From the NCBI RefSeq assembly GCF_024323335.1, contig NC_066583.1, positions 273,118,916 through 273,182,915 on the forward strand: a stretch of DNA of 64,000 nucleotides, written 5' to 3'. This DNA comes from Lathyrus oleraceus (lineage: Eukaryota > Streptophyta > Magnoliopsida > Fabales > Fabaceae). The notes beneath the pieces were generated by a model. It was not told where the DNA came from, did no database searches, and worked only from the letters and a program-made list of their open reading frames with translations. Position 1 is the stretch's first letter. Every line of letters starts with the position of its first letter. Positions 41,342-53,184 of this stretch are shown here, one piece after another. Made by a program: the position numbers and the translations under genes.

Positions 41342-42759
41342 AATAGACCCGCTGGACGATAAAAAGAATAGTCCAGGCAAAAAAAAGGGCATCCCGATGA
41401 ACAAAAAAAAAAGAATAACGAGGTTCAGGCAAAAATTAGGGATATAAAAAAGAGTACACCCGGTGAGTCGAAAACCCAAAAGGGCGGCTCAGGCAAAAAT
41501 GGGTATCCCGGTGGATTGAAAACCCGAAAAGGGGGCGATCCAGGCAAAAGTTAGGGAATAAGCGAATGACTGTGATCTGAGTTCATCAGTGTTATATCAC
41601 CGTTTCATTCAATCCGGCAATCTTCGAAGGTTAAAGATCGACTAATCATCCACTTTAGAAAGCAAGATGAGCAGAGCGTCTTGAGGACATACGAGTCATA
41701 GCAGAGTCGAAACTCAGTGGGACCCCGTATCCCCGTTGTCATTAGGATAGTTCTCTTTTTATAGCGATCACCTCTTTTCAGGGATCAGCTTCCTGATACC
41801 CTCGCCTATTCCTGGCACAAATTTCCTCCCCATTAAGAGTCGAATAATTCAGTTAAAGAGCCTCTTTATTTTTCATTTATCAGTTTGTTTGCAAAAATGT
41901 CCAAATTTTTGATAAAACATATTGCATATGAACATAATGGTGGCTTTTGCAGATGATTTGCACAGGAAAACATTTAAAATTGCTTTGAATGTGCTTAATC
42001 CCGAACGGTGAATTCAAACCGAGTAATTCCCCCGAGGCATACGTGTATTTTTGGTTGCAGGTCACAGGAACCGGATGCCAAGTCATGAATCCTCATCCCC
42101 AAGCGGTTGACAAAGTCTCTCCTCAGCAGAGCATGTTCCCCAGTAGAGTTGATAGTATCCAGACTATCTATCCCTAGTAGAGTTGACAGTATCCAGACTA
42201 TATATCCCTAGTGGAGTTGACAGTGTTAGACTGTATCTTCCTAGCAACAGCGGAGTGGTTGCATAACCAACAGATGAGAGGGTGGCGTTCTCAGTGTTCA
42301 TCTCATTCCCCAGCAGATTATTTTTAACAGATTTGTTAATCCCCAGCTTGAGGGCGATTAGCAAGTTCATATCCCCAGCAAAGGCCGTTTCCTACGACAT
42401 TTCCCCAAGAAGTGTTTTCCCCACAGACTCTCCTCACAGAGCCTCGCCGAACAAAGTTTCCATAGTTGATACTCCCCCGCAAGGTCAACTTTTCAAGCAA
42501 CCAATTTATTTTTGGTGGCTCATTGGTCCCGACAGACGGATCATTCCCCACAGGGCATTCAAGAATTGATACAGCGATCTGTTCCCTACCGGAGTTTGCT
42601 TCCCCAAGCAGATTTCTTTTTACACCATGCATAACATTTGCATTTGCATGCATATCATATCAAGCATACACATAAGCTGATAAACAGGTTCTTCCAAGCA
42701 GACTGAAGAATTACTTTACAACCAAGGTCATGAGATCCAGCCAGAGGATCAAGCGTGAG

Positions 42760-43096
42760 TGATCCAGCCTGAGGGTCATTTCGAAGATTCAGCCTGAGAA
42801 TCGTTTTCCAGTGATCCGGCCTGAGGGTCATTTCGAAGATTCAGCCTGAGAATCGTTTTCCAATGATCCGGCCTGAGGTTCATTTTGAAGATTCAGCCTG
42901 AGAATCGTTTTCCAATGATCCAGCCTGAGGGTCATTTTGAAGATTCAGCCTGAGAATCGTTTTCCAGTGATCCAGCCTGAGGGTCATTTTGAAGATTCAG
43001 CCTGAGAATCGTGTTCCAGTGATCCAGCCTGAGGGTCATTTCGAAGATTCAGCCTGAGAATCGTGTTCCAGTAAGCCAGCCTAAGGCTCAATTTGA
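42760..43096. repeat. 52-bp tandem repeat, about 6.5 copies
   Basis: Units start at 42760, 42812, 42864, 42916, 42968 and 43020, plus a partial unit at 43072. Each consists of TGATCCAGCCTGAGGGTCAT and GAAGATTCAGCCTGAGAATC halves that are themselves similar, so the 52-mer is a diverged dimer. Copies differ at few positions. Confidence 0.93.
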
Positions 43097-43317
43097 AGAT
43101 TCCCCAGTGAAGTCGCCTACAAGCTTTATTTCCCCAGCAAGCCCAAGTCTAATTGAGGAGTCGTTACAACATGTTCTAGCCCGAAGAATATGTACGAAGC
43201 CCAAAAGTGGAATATTCTCGAAGCTGCATATCTAACATGAAGGTTGGGTGTAGATTTCAAAAGAGGGTCAACCAGCACATGCCTCAGATGCGGGATCCTA
43301 ATGATGGGAATTTATCA

Positions 43318-43745
43318 TCAAAACAATCCAGATCTAGCCAGAAGATCGAAATAGATTCAGCCAGAGAATCGAAACAAAGGAGATCTAGCCAGAAGGTCGA
43401 AGAAGATCTAGCCAGAAGATCGAAGTCAGGTCTAGCCCGAAGACCGGAAATAGATTCAGCCAGAGAATCGAAACAAAGAAGATCTAGCTAGAAGATCGAA
43501 AATTGCAAGAATTCAGATCTAGCCAGAAGATCGAAGTAGATTCAGCCAGAGAATCAAAGGAAATAGATTCAGCCAGAGAATCGAAACGGAGGAGATCTAG
43601 CCAGAAGATCGAAGAAGATCTAGCCAGAAGATCAAAATCGTATCCAGCCCAAGGATCAAAATTAATATCCAACCAGAGGACTAAATTAAGTATAGGTTCA
43701 GCCAGAGGATCGAAACTCCAGATTAAGCCAGAGGATCGGAAGAAA
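43318..43745. repeat. Degenerate GATC-AGCCAGA tandem array
   Basis: About twenty alternating units such as GATCTAGCCAGAAGATCGAA and GATTCAGCCAGAGAATCGAA with variable spacers. They are related in sequence to the 52-bp array just upstream. Confidence 0.85.
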
Positions 43746-43884
43746 AATAAACAGCATGGTGTATTTCCGCGTTTTTGTGGTGTTCTCGGAGCGTAAATTT
43801 TCGGTCTGTCTTTGGTATTCAATCACAGCTCATCCCGTTTGTCTGATAAGCTGTTCGCTTTCATCCTACTCGGTTTAGCTGATG

Positions 43885-43900
43885 ATTGAATAGGGGCAGC
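43885..43900 (+). other. Tat-A polypurine tract
   Basis: GATTGAATAGGGGCAGC-type tract directly before the 3' LTR; Tat-B has the similar TTGAACAGGGGCAGC. Confidence 0.75.
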
Positions 43901-45425
43901 TGTAACACCCTAAAATTTGCCCCCCTCATTCATGCATTCATTTAGCATTTCATATTGCATTTCATCATGTCAATCAGAATTAGATCCGAAAAAAAAAAAA
44001 AAAACGAAAAAACGAAAAAAAAAAAAAATTTTACAAAAAAATTAAATAAATAAAAATAATAATAAAAAAATAAATAAAATATAATAAAAATTTTTGGACT
44101 TGGGTCTCTCTCATTTGAGCCCACAAAACCATGAAATTCAGTCTATAAATACCAAGGCTTCACTTGAGAAAAAGGGAGAGAAGCAAAATACTCTGAGGTT
44201 TCCTTGGAACAAAACCCTGGACAAAACCTGAAGAGAAACCTGACAGAGAACTCAGAGCAGCCTCCAAACCCTGAAGGGCCTCACGGGTGCAACTCAATTT
44301 CAATCAAGCTCTCCAATCAGGTTTGCCCTATTCTCATTATTTTACGCCTTCAATTTGAATGTTTTAAATGTGTGATGTATTGTGAATGGGTGAAACCTAT
44401 GCCTTGAATGTTTAATCACATGATTTCTGAAGTGTATGCCACAGGGTTTGAGGTTTCTGAAACCATACTGTTATCCATGAAAAAAATGCTTATGGTGTTT
44501 CACTAACCCTTTTGTTGAGTTTTTGTGAGGGCTCACATGACTTTTGCAGGGATAACTTGCGTGGTTTCCCACTTTATTTGTGGGATACCCCATGGAGGTT
44601 CATTCCGATTACCTGTACTGACTCACTTTTCTTTGATGGCATTAGCTTGGGAGGTCCCTGGGTTTCTTACTCCTTTAATTGTTGTTACTTCGGATCTTCA
44701 TCCGTGTGGTACTTTTACCTCTTTTCCGCATTTTATCACTTTCTTAGCTGGAAGACCTCGATAGGAGGCATTTGTTTTCTTTTGTTTATTTACTTCTGAG
44801 CCCCTTGTTGGCACATTTACTTTATACATGTTTGTTTTGTATGCGTTCGTATCCCTGCAGGTAGCGCGGTTCCTTCGTCAAGGACTGCCTTTTTGCCCTT
44901 TTGCATGAGTAACCCTCAAACCCTAAAACCCAAAGCAACACGTTAACTCCTTCTACTACAGGTGAGTAAGTCTCCAAAGGTCGAGCATCCGGTAGATTGC
45001 GTAGTAACGTCGTTCGTCCAAAACACATCCCCCAACCCATAGGTCAGCCGAGCTACGAAGACTCTGATTCTCATATTCAGATGAGATACGTATGCAGTGG
45101 ATGCGACATCCGCGCGAGTCATTTTCATTTAACCTTTTTTTTTGGTAAACAGCACAAGATAAACTCACACCCTTTAGACGAAAATTACACAAGTGGATCC
45201 CGTAGAGTACTACGGATGCGTAGGGGTGCTAATACCTTCCCTTCGCATAACCGACTCCCGAACCCAAGATTTGGTTGCGACACCCCGTCTTGTCCTTTCC
45301 TTTTTCAGGTTTACTTCGAGCGTTTCCTTTCCCTCCTTTGGGATGAATAACACACGGTGGCGACTCTTCTGTCTTTTTCTTTCGCCGGTTGTTTTTTCGC
45401 GCACTGTATTTTTCAGGTTGCGACA
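43901..45425 (+). mobile_element. Tat-A 3' LTR, 1525 bp
   Basis: Same ends as the 5' LTR; TATA box CTATAAATACC at 44143-44153; PBS-like TGGCGACTCT at 45358-45367. Followed by the aattg target duplication and the rest of SIRE-B gag. Confidence 0.93.
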
Positions 45426-45430
45426 AATTG

Positions 45431-47149
45431 AAAGTTTCTTTCTAGGATATGACGCTGATCTCTGGGACATTGTCACAGATGGATACAAACCTCCTGTAAC
45501 AGATGCTGGAGTTGAAGTTCCCAGAAGTAAGATGTCAGACGATCAGAAGCGAGAATTCAAGAATCATCACAAAGCCAGAACGATACTTCTCAATGCCATA
45601 TCTTACAACGAGTATGAAAAAATCACCAATAGGGAAACAGCTAAAGACATACTCGACTCACTGAGGATGACTCATGAAGGAAACTCTCAGGTCAAAGAAA
45701 CAAAGGCTCTGGCTCTAATCCAGAAATATGAAGCCTTCAAAATGGAGGATGACGAAGCTATAGAGGTAATGTTCTCCAGATTCCAAACTCTTATTGTAGG
45801 TCTCAAAGTGCTAGACAAAGGATATACAACTGCAGACCATGTTAAAAAGATAGTCAGAAGCTTGCCAAAGAAGTGGAGACCCATGGTCACTGTTTTAAAG
45901 CTTTCAAAGGATCTGAATAACATCAGTCTTGAAGAGCTTGTCAGTTCACTCAGAAGTCATGAGATAGAGCTGGAGGAAGATGAGCCTCAGAAGAAGAACA
46001 AGTCTGTAGCATTAAAGTCCAGATCTGAAAAGCGCAAGTCTGACAGGAACAAAGCCTTCCAGGCCGAAACAGAAGATGCTGATGACTCTGAACAGGAAGA
46101 TTCTGATGATGAAGAAGAATTGTCCCTCCTAACCAGAAGAGTTAAACAACTCTGGAAAAAGAGGAACAATAACTTCAGGAGACCAAGACCTAGAGGGGAT
46201 CGATCAGAATCAACCTCAAAAGGTAAAACTAACAAAGATGTTACCTATTATGAATGTAAAGAAACAGGTCACTACAGGAATGAATGTCCCAAATTAAAGA
46301 AAGACAGTTCCAGAAAAGAGAGCTTCAAGAAAAATTCCCTCAGAACCAAGAAGGGATTGATGGCTACCTGGGATGATAGTGAATCTGACTCATCAGAATC
46401 TGACTCTGATGAACAGGTCAATGTGGCGTTCATGGCTACCACATCCAGGAACACTTCAGATGAAGAATCTGAATCAGAAGAGGTATTTTCTGAACTCTCT
46501 CGATCTGACCTAGAATCATGTTTGTCTGAAACTCTTAGCTCATATCAGAAACTAAAACAAAAATTTAAAGCAATAAAAGGCTGTCTTGAAGAAAAATTTG
46601 AAGAATGTGGCAAACTTGAGACAACAATTCTAGAACTAAAAGATGAAAACAAAGTTTTGACATCACTAAGAGATGCAGCAAAGAAAAATTGTTTAAAACT
46701 GGAAGAAGCGTTATCTCAAGCTCCACAGACTTCAAACACGATAATTTATAAATACGAAAAAGCCTTTCAAAAGTTTCTGAAAAATGGGATAAGAAGGAGT
46801 GTAATGGCATCTATGATCTATGGAGTCAGTTAGAATAATAGAAAAGGAATTAGGTATGATCCTAAGGAAGATAAAACTTCTACTAGTGACCAACCTAAAT
46901 CTCCATTTTCATATCACTATACACACTCAAGAGCAAAAATTTGATAATGCTAGAAAACCCAAAGTGATAAGAAACTCTGGGAAAACTAATCATAAAGGAC
47001 CCAAGAGACTCTGGGTATCAAAAGATAAGATTGTTTATGTTGCAGATATCTTATGCAGCAAAGTTCAAACACCAGTCATGGTACCTGGACTCTGGATGCT
47101 CGCGACACATGACGGGAAGAAAGTCTATGTTCCAAAGCCTGGAACTTAA
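45431..47149 (+). pseudogene. gag: SIRE-B gag, remainder after Tat-A insertion
   Basis: Resumes SIRE Gag at ESFFLGYDADLWDIV. Colinear with SIRE-A but broken: the zinc knuckle reads YYECKETGHYRNEC so its first Cys is Tyr, a TAG stop cuts the protein at 46831-46833 (after MIYGVS), and a 2-bp deletion near 46925-46940 changes the frame. The tail then continues as QKFDNARKPKVIRNSGKTN and, exactly as in SIRE-A, ends in VYVPKPGT overlapping the pol frame. Confidence 0.88.
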
Positions 47150-49114
47150 AGACGCTGGATTCGTAGGCTTCAGAGGAGATCAGAAAGGAAAGATCAGAGG
47201 CTCCGGAACTATTGGTAATGGTACTCTTCCCTCTATATCTGATGTCCTTTACGTAGAAGGATTAATGCATAACCTGTTATCCATAAGTCAATTAAGTGAT
47301 AACGGTTATGATGTAATCTTTAATCAAAAAACATCTTTCAAAAAGAAAACTATTGTTACTACCTCTAAGCCTCTGGAACTTCTTCACATTGATTTGTTTG
47401 GTCCTGTGAAAACAGCATCAGTCAATGGAAAGAAGTATGGACTAGTCATTGTTGATGATTTCAGTCGCTGGACATGGGTGAAATTCCTAAAGCACAAGAG
47501 TGAGTCTCACTCTGTATTCACTAGCTTCTGTTCCAAAGTGCAAAAAGAATTTGACTCTAAAATTATTAGAGTCAGAAGTGATCATGGTGGGGAATTTGAA
47601 AACAATTTTTTTGAGGAATTATTTGCCTCTAATGGAATATCCCATGATTTCTCCTGCCCTAGAACTCCACAAAAAAATGGAGTTGTAGAAAGGAAGAATA
47701 GGACACTCCAAGAGATGGCCAAAACCATGATCAATGAAACAAATGTAGCTAAGCACTTTTGGGCCGAAGCTGTAAATACAGCGTGTTATATTCAGAATAG
47801 AATCTCCATAAGACCTATTCTGGAAAAGACTCCCTATGAACTGTGTAAAGGAAGAAAACCAAACATTTCATATTTTCATCCTTTTGGATGTTCCTGCTTT
47901 ATTTTAAACACTAAAGAACATCTGAACAAGTTTGATTCCAAAGCACAGAAAGGTATTATGTTAGAATACTCAGAACGCTCTAAAGGCTACAGAGTATACA
48001 ATACAGAAACCAAAATTGTGGAAGAATCAATTCTTGTCAGATTTGACGATAAGCTTGACCCTGTAAAGTCAAAGCTAGTTGAGAATTTTGCAGATTTGGA
48101 AATCACTCTTGCAGGATCTGACAAAGCTCTAGAAGCAAATGCCATTCAAAATCCTGAAGAAATTAACCTTCCATTAATCCCAAAGAAAGCTAAAAGTCGC
48201 CTCAACATATCTGAAGAGTTGATTCTGGGTAACAAGGACGAACCTGTCAGAACCAGGTCTACCTTCAAGACCTCTGAAGAAACTCCTCTGGGACTAGTAT
48301 CTCTGATCGAGCCTACGTCCTGTGATGAGGCACTTCAAGATAACGACTGGGTTCTAGCCATGCAAGAAGAGCTAGATCAATTCACAAAGAACGATGTCTG
48401 GGATCTTGTTCCTAAGCCCAGAGACACTCACGTTATCGGAACCAGATGGGTATTCAGAAACAAGCTGAATGAGAAAGGAGAAGTCGTCAGAAACAAATCT
48501 CGACTGGTGGCTCAAGGTTACAGTCAACAAGAAGGTATTGACTATAATTAAACCTTTGCTCCAGTCGCCAGGTTAGAATCTATTCGTCTTCTTGTATCAT
48601 TCGCTATAAATCATTCTATCAAATTGTATCAAATGGATGTCAAGAGCGCATTCCTTAATGGTTATATATCAGAAGAAGTGTATGTCAACCAACCTCCAGG
48701 TTTTGAAAATCCAAATTATCTAGAACATGTTTTTAAACTTAAAAAATCTTTATATGGACTTAAACAAGCTCCCAGAGCTTGGTATGAACGCTTAAGTAAC
48801 TTTCTTCTGGAACATAATTTTATCAGAGGGAAAGTTGACTCCACACTCTTCTGTAAAAACCTTAACAATGATCTCATGATATGCCAGATATACATTGATG
48901 ATATCATCTTTGGTTCAGCTAAATCCCCTTTTTGTCAAGAATTCTCTGAGTTAATGCAGGCAGAATTTGAAATGAGTTTAATGCAAGAACTAAAGTTCTT
49001 TCTAGGAATTCAAATTAACCAAACTTCAGAAGTCACGTACGTTCATCAAAGCAAATACATAAAAGATGTTCTGAAGAAATTTGACATGGCTGAATGCAAC
49101 TCTGCAAAGACTCC
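47031..49114 (+). pseudogene. pol: SIRE-B pol, part 1 (protease to RT)
   Basis: Protease DSGCSRHMTG is present. Compared with SIRE-A an in-frame deletion of 93 codons removes most of the GAG-pre-integrase HHCC zinc finger (FNQKT joins directly to SFKKK); short CAAAAAAC-type homology at the junction suggests a slippage or recombination deletion. Integrase HIDLFGP, SDHGGEF and VVERKNR remain. A GAA-to-TAA stop at 48549-48551 interrupts RT at GIDYN. RT then continues in the same frame with QMDVKSAFLNG and YIDD and is cut at 49114 by Tat-B. Confidence 0.9.
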
Positions 49115-49254
49115 TGTCATACCCCAAAATTTGCCCATTAATCTTGCAAAACATTTCTCGAAGCACTCCAACTTATTCTGCAAGGCACTGACCTTAAAGG
49201 AACAAAAGCCCAGCTCACAACATACCCAATCCAGAAAAAGGCCCAAACTAGCTT

Positions 49255-49315
49255 GCTCGCTAGGCGAGCAATTCCTTCGCCTAGCGAACCCTTCGCTACA
49301 ACGCTCGCCTAGCGA
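49255..49315. repeat. Hairpin cluster in Tat-B U3
   Basis: GCTCGC-TAG-GCGAGC (49255-49269), TTCGC-CTA-GCGAA (49276-49288) and TCGCCTAGCGA (49305-49315), just upstream of the TATA box. Related motifs recur at 49794-49868 (CGCTAGCACATCGCTAAGCG and similar) and in the 3' LTR. Confidence 0.85.
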
Positions 49316-50128
49316 AGCTTGCGAACACCAGAAATTCTGGGCTTCATTCTGAGCCCATTAGGTCACAAACAATCACTATAAATACCGGCACTTCAGTCAC
49401 GAAAATGGACAGAGGAAGACGGACAGAAACCCTGGCATAGAAACCCTGGAGACTAACTCAGAGAATTCCGAGTAAAGAAACCCTGAAGGCCGCTCATCCG
49501 CACCGAAGTTACCTCCGCCCAATTCCACCCGATACCAAGAGTGGTCAGTCCCTTCAACATCGCAGCTCAGTTGCAAACAGGTTTGCGCATCACTACTGTT
49601 TTATGCTTTTAATCGGTAATCTCTACATACATAAAGCATCATGATTAAATTTTTGGATATGTAATTTGATTTCACATGTGAATTTAAGTATGCCTGAATA
49701 CCCTGAATGTTTGTCCATGCTATTCCTGTAATTAAATGCCATAAAGTTCAGGGTTCCGAAGATCATGCTGCTATCAAACTCAAAACCCGTAGCCGCTCGC
49801 TAGCACATCGCTAAGCGAGCCTGTAGCGAGCACTCGCTAAGCCTTCGCTAGGCGAAGCAGGAGCGAACGGGACAGTGGCTGTTTTGTTTCTTTTCTGTTC
49901 TGCCTTATGTTTATCTAATCAAGATTTCTTATAATTCTGCATTATTTGGCCTGACCTTATGACTGTTGTGTTTATTTTGTGGTACAATTTTCAATTGTAC
50001 TTTATCTCGATGTTCTAACCCGTGTGCTGAATTGTGTAAAGGCTTACATATTCCCGGAAAAACGGCCGGCTAGGTATTCCACTTTATTTGTGGGATACCC
50101 TTATGGAGATGGATTCTGAATTACTTAA

Positions 50129-50236
50129 TTTTAATGTGGAGATTCATCCTAATTGCCTAATTAATTTTAATGTGGAGATTCATCCTAATTGCCTAATTAA
50201 TTTTAATGTGGAGATTCATCCTGATCGATCATAATG
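50129..50236. repeat. 36-bp tandem repeat in Tat-B LTR, three copies
   Basis: Units begin TTTTAATGTGGAGATTCATC at 50129, 50165 and 50201; the third diverges at its end. The same array is present in the 3' LTR, so it predates this insertion. Confidence 0.9.
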
Positions 50237-51131
50237 TGGAAATTCATCTTAAATACTTAATTGCAAAATATTGCCTTTGAATATGTGATCTTGGACCTCT
50301 CTTTGTTGCCTTACGATATTACGGTACTACAGTCATGTCCCGCGAATGTGGGGATACACTTAGCAAAGGCCCTTCAGTTAAATCATCATGTCCCTATAAA
50401 ATAAATCATAGTCCCTCGGATGTTGCCTTCGAATATATGATTTTGTCCCTCGATGACCCTTCGGTGTAGCCTACGATTAAATGATGATAGCCCCTTCGAA
50501 TGCTAAGGTATCCTTACAACCGTTGCTTTCAATGACCAATCGATGACCCTACGATGACCCTTTTACATCCAAAGGATAAAACTACTTATTTCTCAATAAT
50601 AAGGACGGTTTTACCCTCACAAGGATAGGAAATGCCCATCAAGACCTTGGGTAGTTATAACTCTTAATTGCTTACTCACAATTTAAAAATACTTTTCACA
50701 CTTCACAAATACTAGAAAATCACCACTTGGTATACATTCATACTAGAATCATTACTGAGTTATATTTTTCTAAACCATTTTCAAAACTAAACGAGATGAC
50801 CACCTTGTATACATTCATACGAGAATCATTACAAAGTTAAATTCTCTTTTTCAAAGCATTTTCTAAACAATTCACGAACACTTTTTCAGACAAGAAAAAA
50901 TAATATAAGTGATTAAGCAATTAAGAGCCCATGGATAACCATGGATACAAAGGGTGCTAACACCTTCCCTTTGTATAATGTACCTCCCGAACCCAAAATC
51001 TAATTAAGGTCTTTCCTGTTCTTTTCCACCTTTCCTTATTGGATAAAAGAAAAGTCGGTGGCGACTCTTGCTATCCGTGACATTGCGATTAAAAGCAAAA
51101 CACACAAAGTCAGTTCACCGTATGACAGGAC

Positions 51132-51149
51132 TGGCGACTCTGCTGGGGA
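51132..51149 (+). other. Tat-B primer-binding site
   Basis: TGGCGACTCTGCTGGGGA, identical to the Tat-A PBS, four bases after the LTR end. Confidence 0.85.
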
Positions 51150-51856
51150 ATCTTAAAAAGAGAGGTTACCTTAAAAACAAGATCACTTATTCAAATTGTC
51201 TGATTTACTTTTAAGGGATTGCTTGGGTATTTTACGCTTGAGTGAAAGATCCTACACCCAGATCTAGTGTACCTTAGGTAAGTAGCAAAAGATCATCGCG
51301 ACTATCCGACGTATACTGGAATGGTCAAAATGATGGCTACGGTTAATGTGACACTTTGGATGTCCTGATGTTCCTCATGTTTACTTGAGGAAAAATTTGG
51401 CTTCCGCGTGGTGTCATCCAAGCATTAACCAGACCTTTAGAACCCTAATTGACTCATCCTAGCCATTAGAAAGTAGTGAGATAACTGACTTCGGTTCCGA
51501 CTGGGGTTGGTTGAGACTCGATACTACACTCTTTGAGATTGGACTTTAGGGAAGCTTCGGTCAACCACTTGGTGTTGCACTGAAGTGGACTTAAAGGAAG
51601 GTCAATGATTTGAGATCCTTCTAGAACCCGGTTACTATTCTAGGACAGGTTGAACCAACCAAACTTCAGTGGGGAGGGTACTTACCTATGGAACTCATGC
51701 AAGCCTTAAAACCTAGGAATGCTTGTTGTGTGACTTGTTTGTGCTTGTTGTTTACTTAACATCATAACATCATAACATCATAACATCATAACATCATGGC
51801 ATTGTACTAACCATTTCAAGGACTTAGGGATTTAGCTTTGCTCTGTTAAACAGGTT
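51150..51856 (+). other. Tat-B 5' leader
   Basis: Non-coding. A short array of an 8-bp unit TAACATCA (about five copies) lies at about 51757-51797. No ORF recognised before 51857. Confidence 0.6.
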
Positions 51857-53184
51857 ATGGCTTCCAGGAAGACCATCCAGATCAATCTTGTAGCGATCTC
51901 TCCTCAACTCAAGGATTTAGTGTCAGAATTCCCGATCACGCTCAATTCATCAAGAGACATGGTTCCCTCCTCAATTTGGTTACTACTGGTTTCAAGGAAG
52001 ATATGATGAGAGTTCTATTCCAGTTCTTCGATCCTAAACATCATTGCTTCACTTTCCCCGATTATCAGTTGGTACCCACATTAGAAGAATTTTCCAAGCT
52101 GCTTGGGATACCTATTCTTGATCAAATACCTTTCAGTGGTTTAGAAAAGATTCCGAAGTCTGAAGAAGTTGCCGCAGCTTTACACATGACAAAGTCAGAC
52201 ATTGAAACCAACTGGGTAGCAAGAAGTGGAATTAAGGGTTTACTTGCCAAATTTCTGATAAATAAGGCCCGAGAATTCCTAAAAATTATGAATGTCCATG
52301 CTTTCGAAGATGTCCTAACATTACTAATCTATGGTTTGGTGCTATTCCCTAACCCGGATCAATTCATAGACATGAATGCTATTAAGATATTTCTCACTCA
52401 TAACCCTGTGCCTACCTTGCTTGGAGACATTTTGCATTCCCTTCACACCCGTACTATGAAAAGGCAAGGGACTCTCATGTGCTGCATACCTTTATTGTCT
52501 AGGTGGTTTATTTCGCACCTTCCTCAATCAGTCTTGAAGAATGAGCAGAATTTGAAATGGTCTCAAAGGATAATGTCACTCTCCCATTCAGACATCCGTT
52601 GGTGTCCTCATCTCGAAGAAAATGTTATCATCATTGACCGTTGTGGAGAATTCTCTAACGTACCACTCCTGGGGATATAAGGAGGTATTACTTATAACCC
52701 AGCTTTAGCCCTACGCCAGTTTGGTTATGCTCGAAGAGACGGTCCACATGAAATAATTATTCAAGGCACTGTGTTTGACTATGACAACGACTCTCAAGGT
52801 CTCCGTCAAAGATTTGTACGAGCTTGGGGCATGGTGAAAAGAAGTACTTTAGGACCGAAAAACTCTATTCCTATGGAACCTTATCTTAGATGGGTACGAG
52901 CCAGAGCTCGTGAACTTGTCATGCCATACCTTGCAGTCGGACCGCTGATTGTTGAACCAAAAGTTGAAGGAGGTACTCCTCAGATCATTCCTTATCCAGA
53001 TATGCCTACCGATGTTGAAGAATTAAAGAGATCCTGGATCCAGTTGAGAGAGGAAAGGGATACTTTCGAAGCTCAGTTCGTTGCAGAAAGGAAGAAAGTA
53101 TTAGAGCTCACCAGCCAGCTTAATGAGGAACGAAGACTCAATACATATCTTCGTCCGAAAAGAAGCCGTCCCTGGGAGATTTGA
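51857..53184 (+). pseudogene. Tat-B ORF1 (Ogre-type accessory protein), broken
   Basis: Starts MASRKTIQINLVAISPQLKD at 51857. A frameshift before 51976 moves to the frame with KRHGSLLNLVTTGFKEDMMR, and an in-frame TAA at 52678-52680 interrupts it before the second half (52771-53184, e.g. RFVRAWGMVKRSTLGPKNS, MEPYLRWVRARARELVMPYL, then a coiled coil). The central motif YQLVPTLEEFSKLLGIPIL and surrounding helices resemble the DUF7745/plant-mobile-domain-like ORF1 found upstream of gag in Ogre elements. Its function is unknown. Confidence 0.75.

Larger units (their letters stand above)
41342..43884 (+). other. Tat-A long 3' untranslated region with repeats
   Basis: About 2.5 kb of non-coding sequence. 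It contains GGCAAAAA-type short repeats (41370-41560) and a 36-38-bp repeat around AGTAGAGTTGACAGTATCC (about 42137-42240). It also has many TCCCCAGCAGA-like motifs (42137-43143) and two tandem-repeat arrays (listed separately). Tat/Ogre elements are known for variable, repeat-rich 3' UTRs. Confidence 0.8.
33861..45425 (+). mobile_element. Tat-A: Tat-lineage (Ogre-like) Ty3/gypsy element, 11.6 kb, internally deleted
   Basis: LTRs 33861-35399 and 43901-45425; TSD aattg (33856-33860 and 45426-45430). Internal order: PBS, leader, intact gag-protease, a pol relic (part of RNase H 1, RNase H 2, integrase C-terminus), a long repeat-rich 3' UTR and a PPT. Lack of RT and integrase core makes it non-autonomous. 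By eye the LTRs differ at roughly 15-20 bases plus length changes in an A-rich tract, indicating fairly recent insertion. Confidence 0.92.
49115..51127 (+). mobile_element. Tat-B 5' LTR, 2013 bp
   Basis: Starts TGTCATACCCCAAAATTTGC and ends CACCGTATGACA. TATA box CTATAAATACC at 49376-49386. Hairpin clusters at 49255-49315 and 49794-49868. A 36-bp tandem triplicate is at 50129-50236. TGGCGACTCT at 51059-51068 copies the start of the PBS. Confidence 0.93.

Noticed and set aside
42760..43745. CRISPR-like regularly spaced repeats
   Set aside because: Units are contiguous and diverged, without unique spacers, in a plant retrotransposon 3' UTR.
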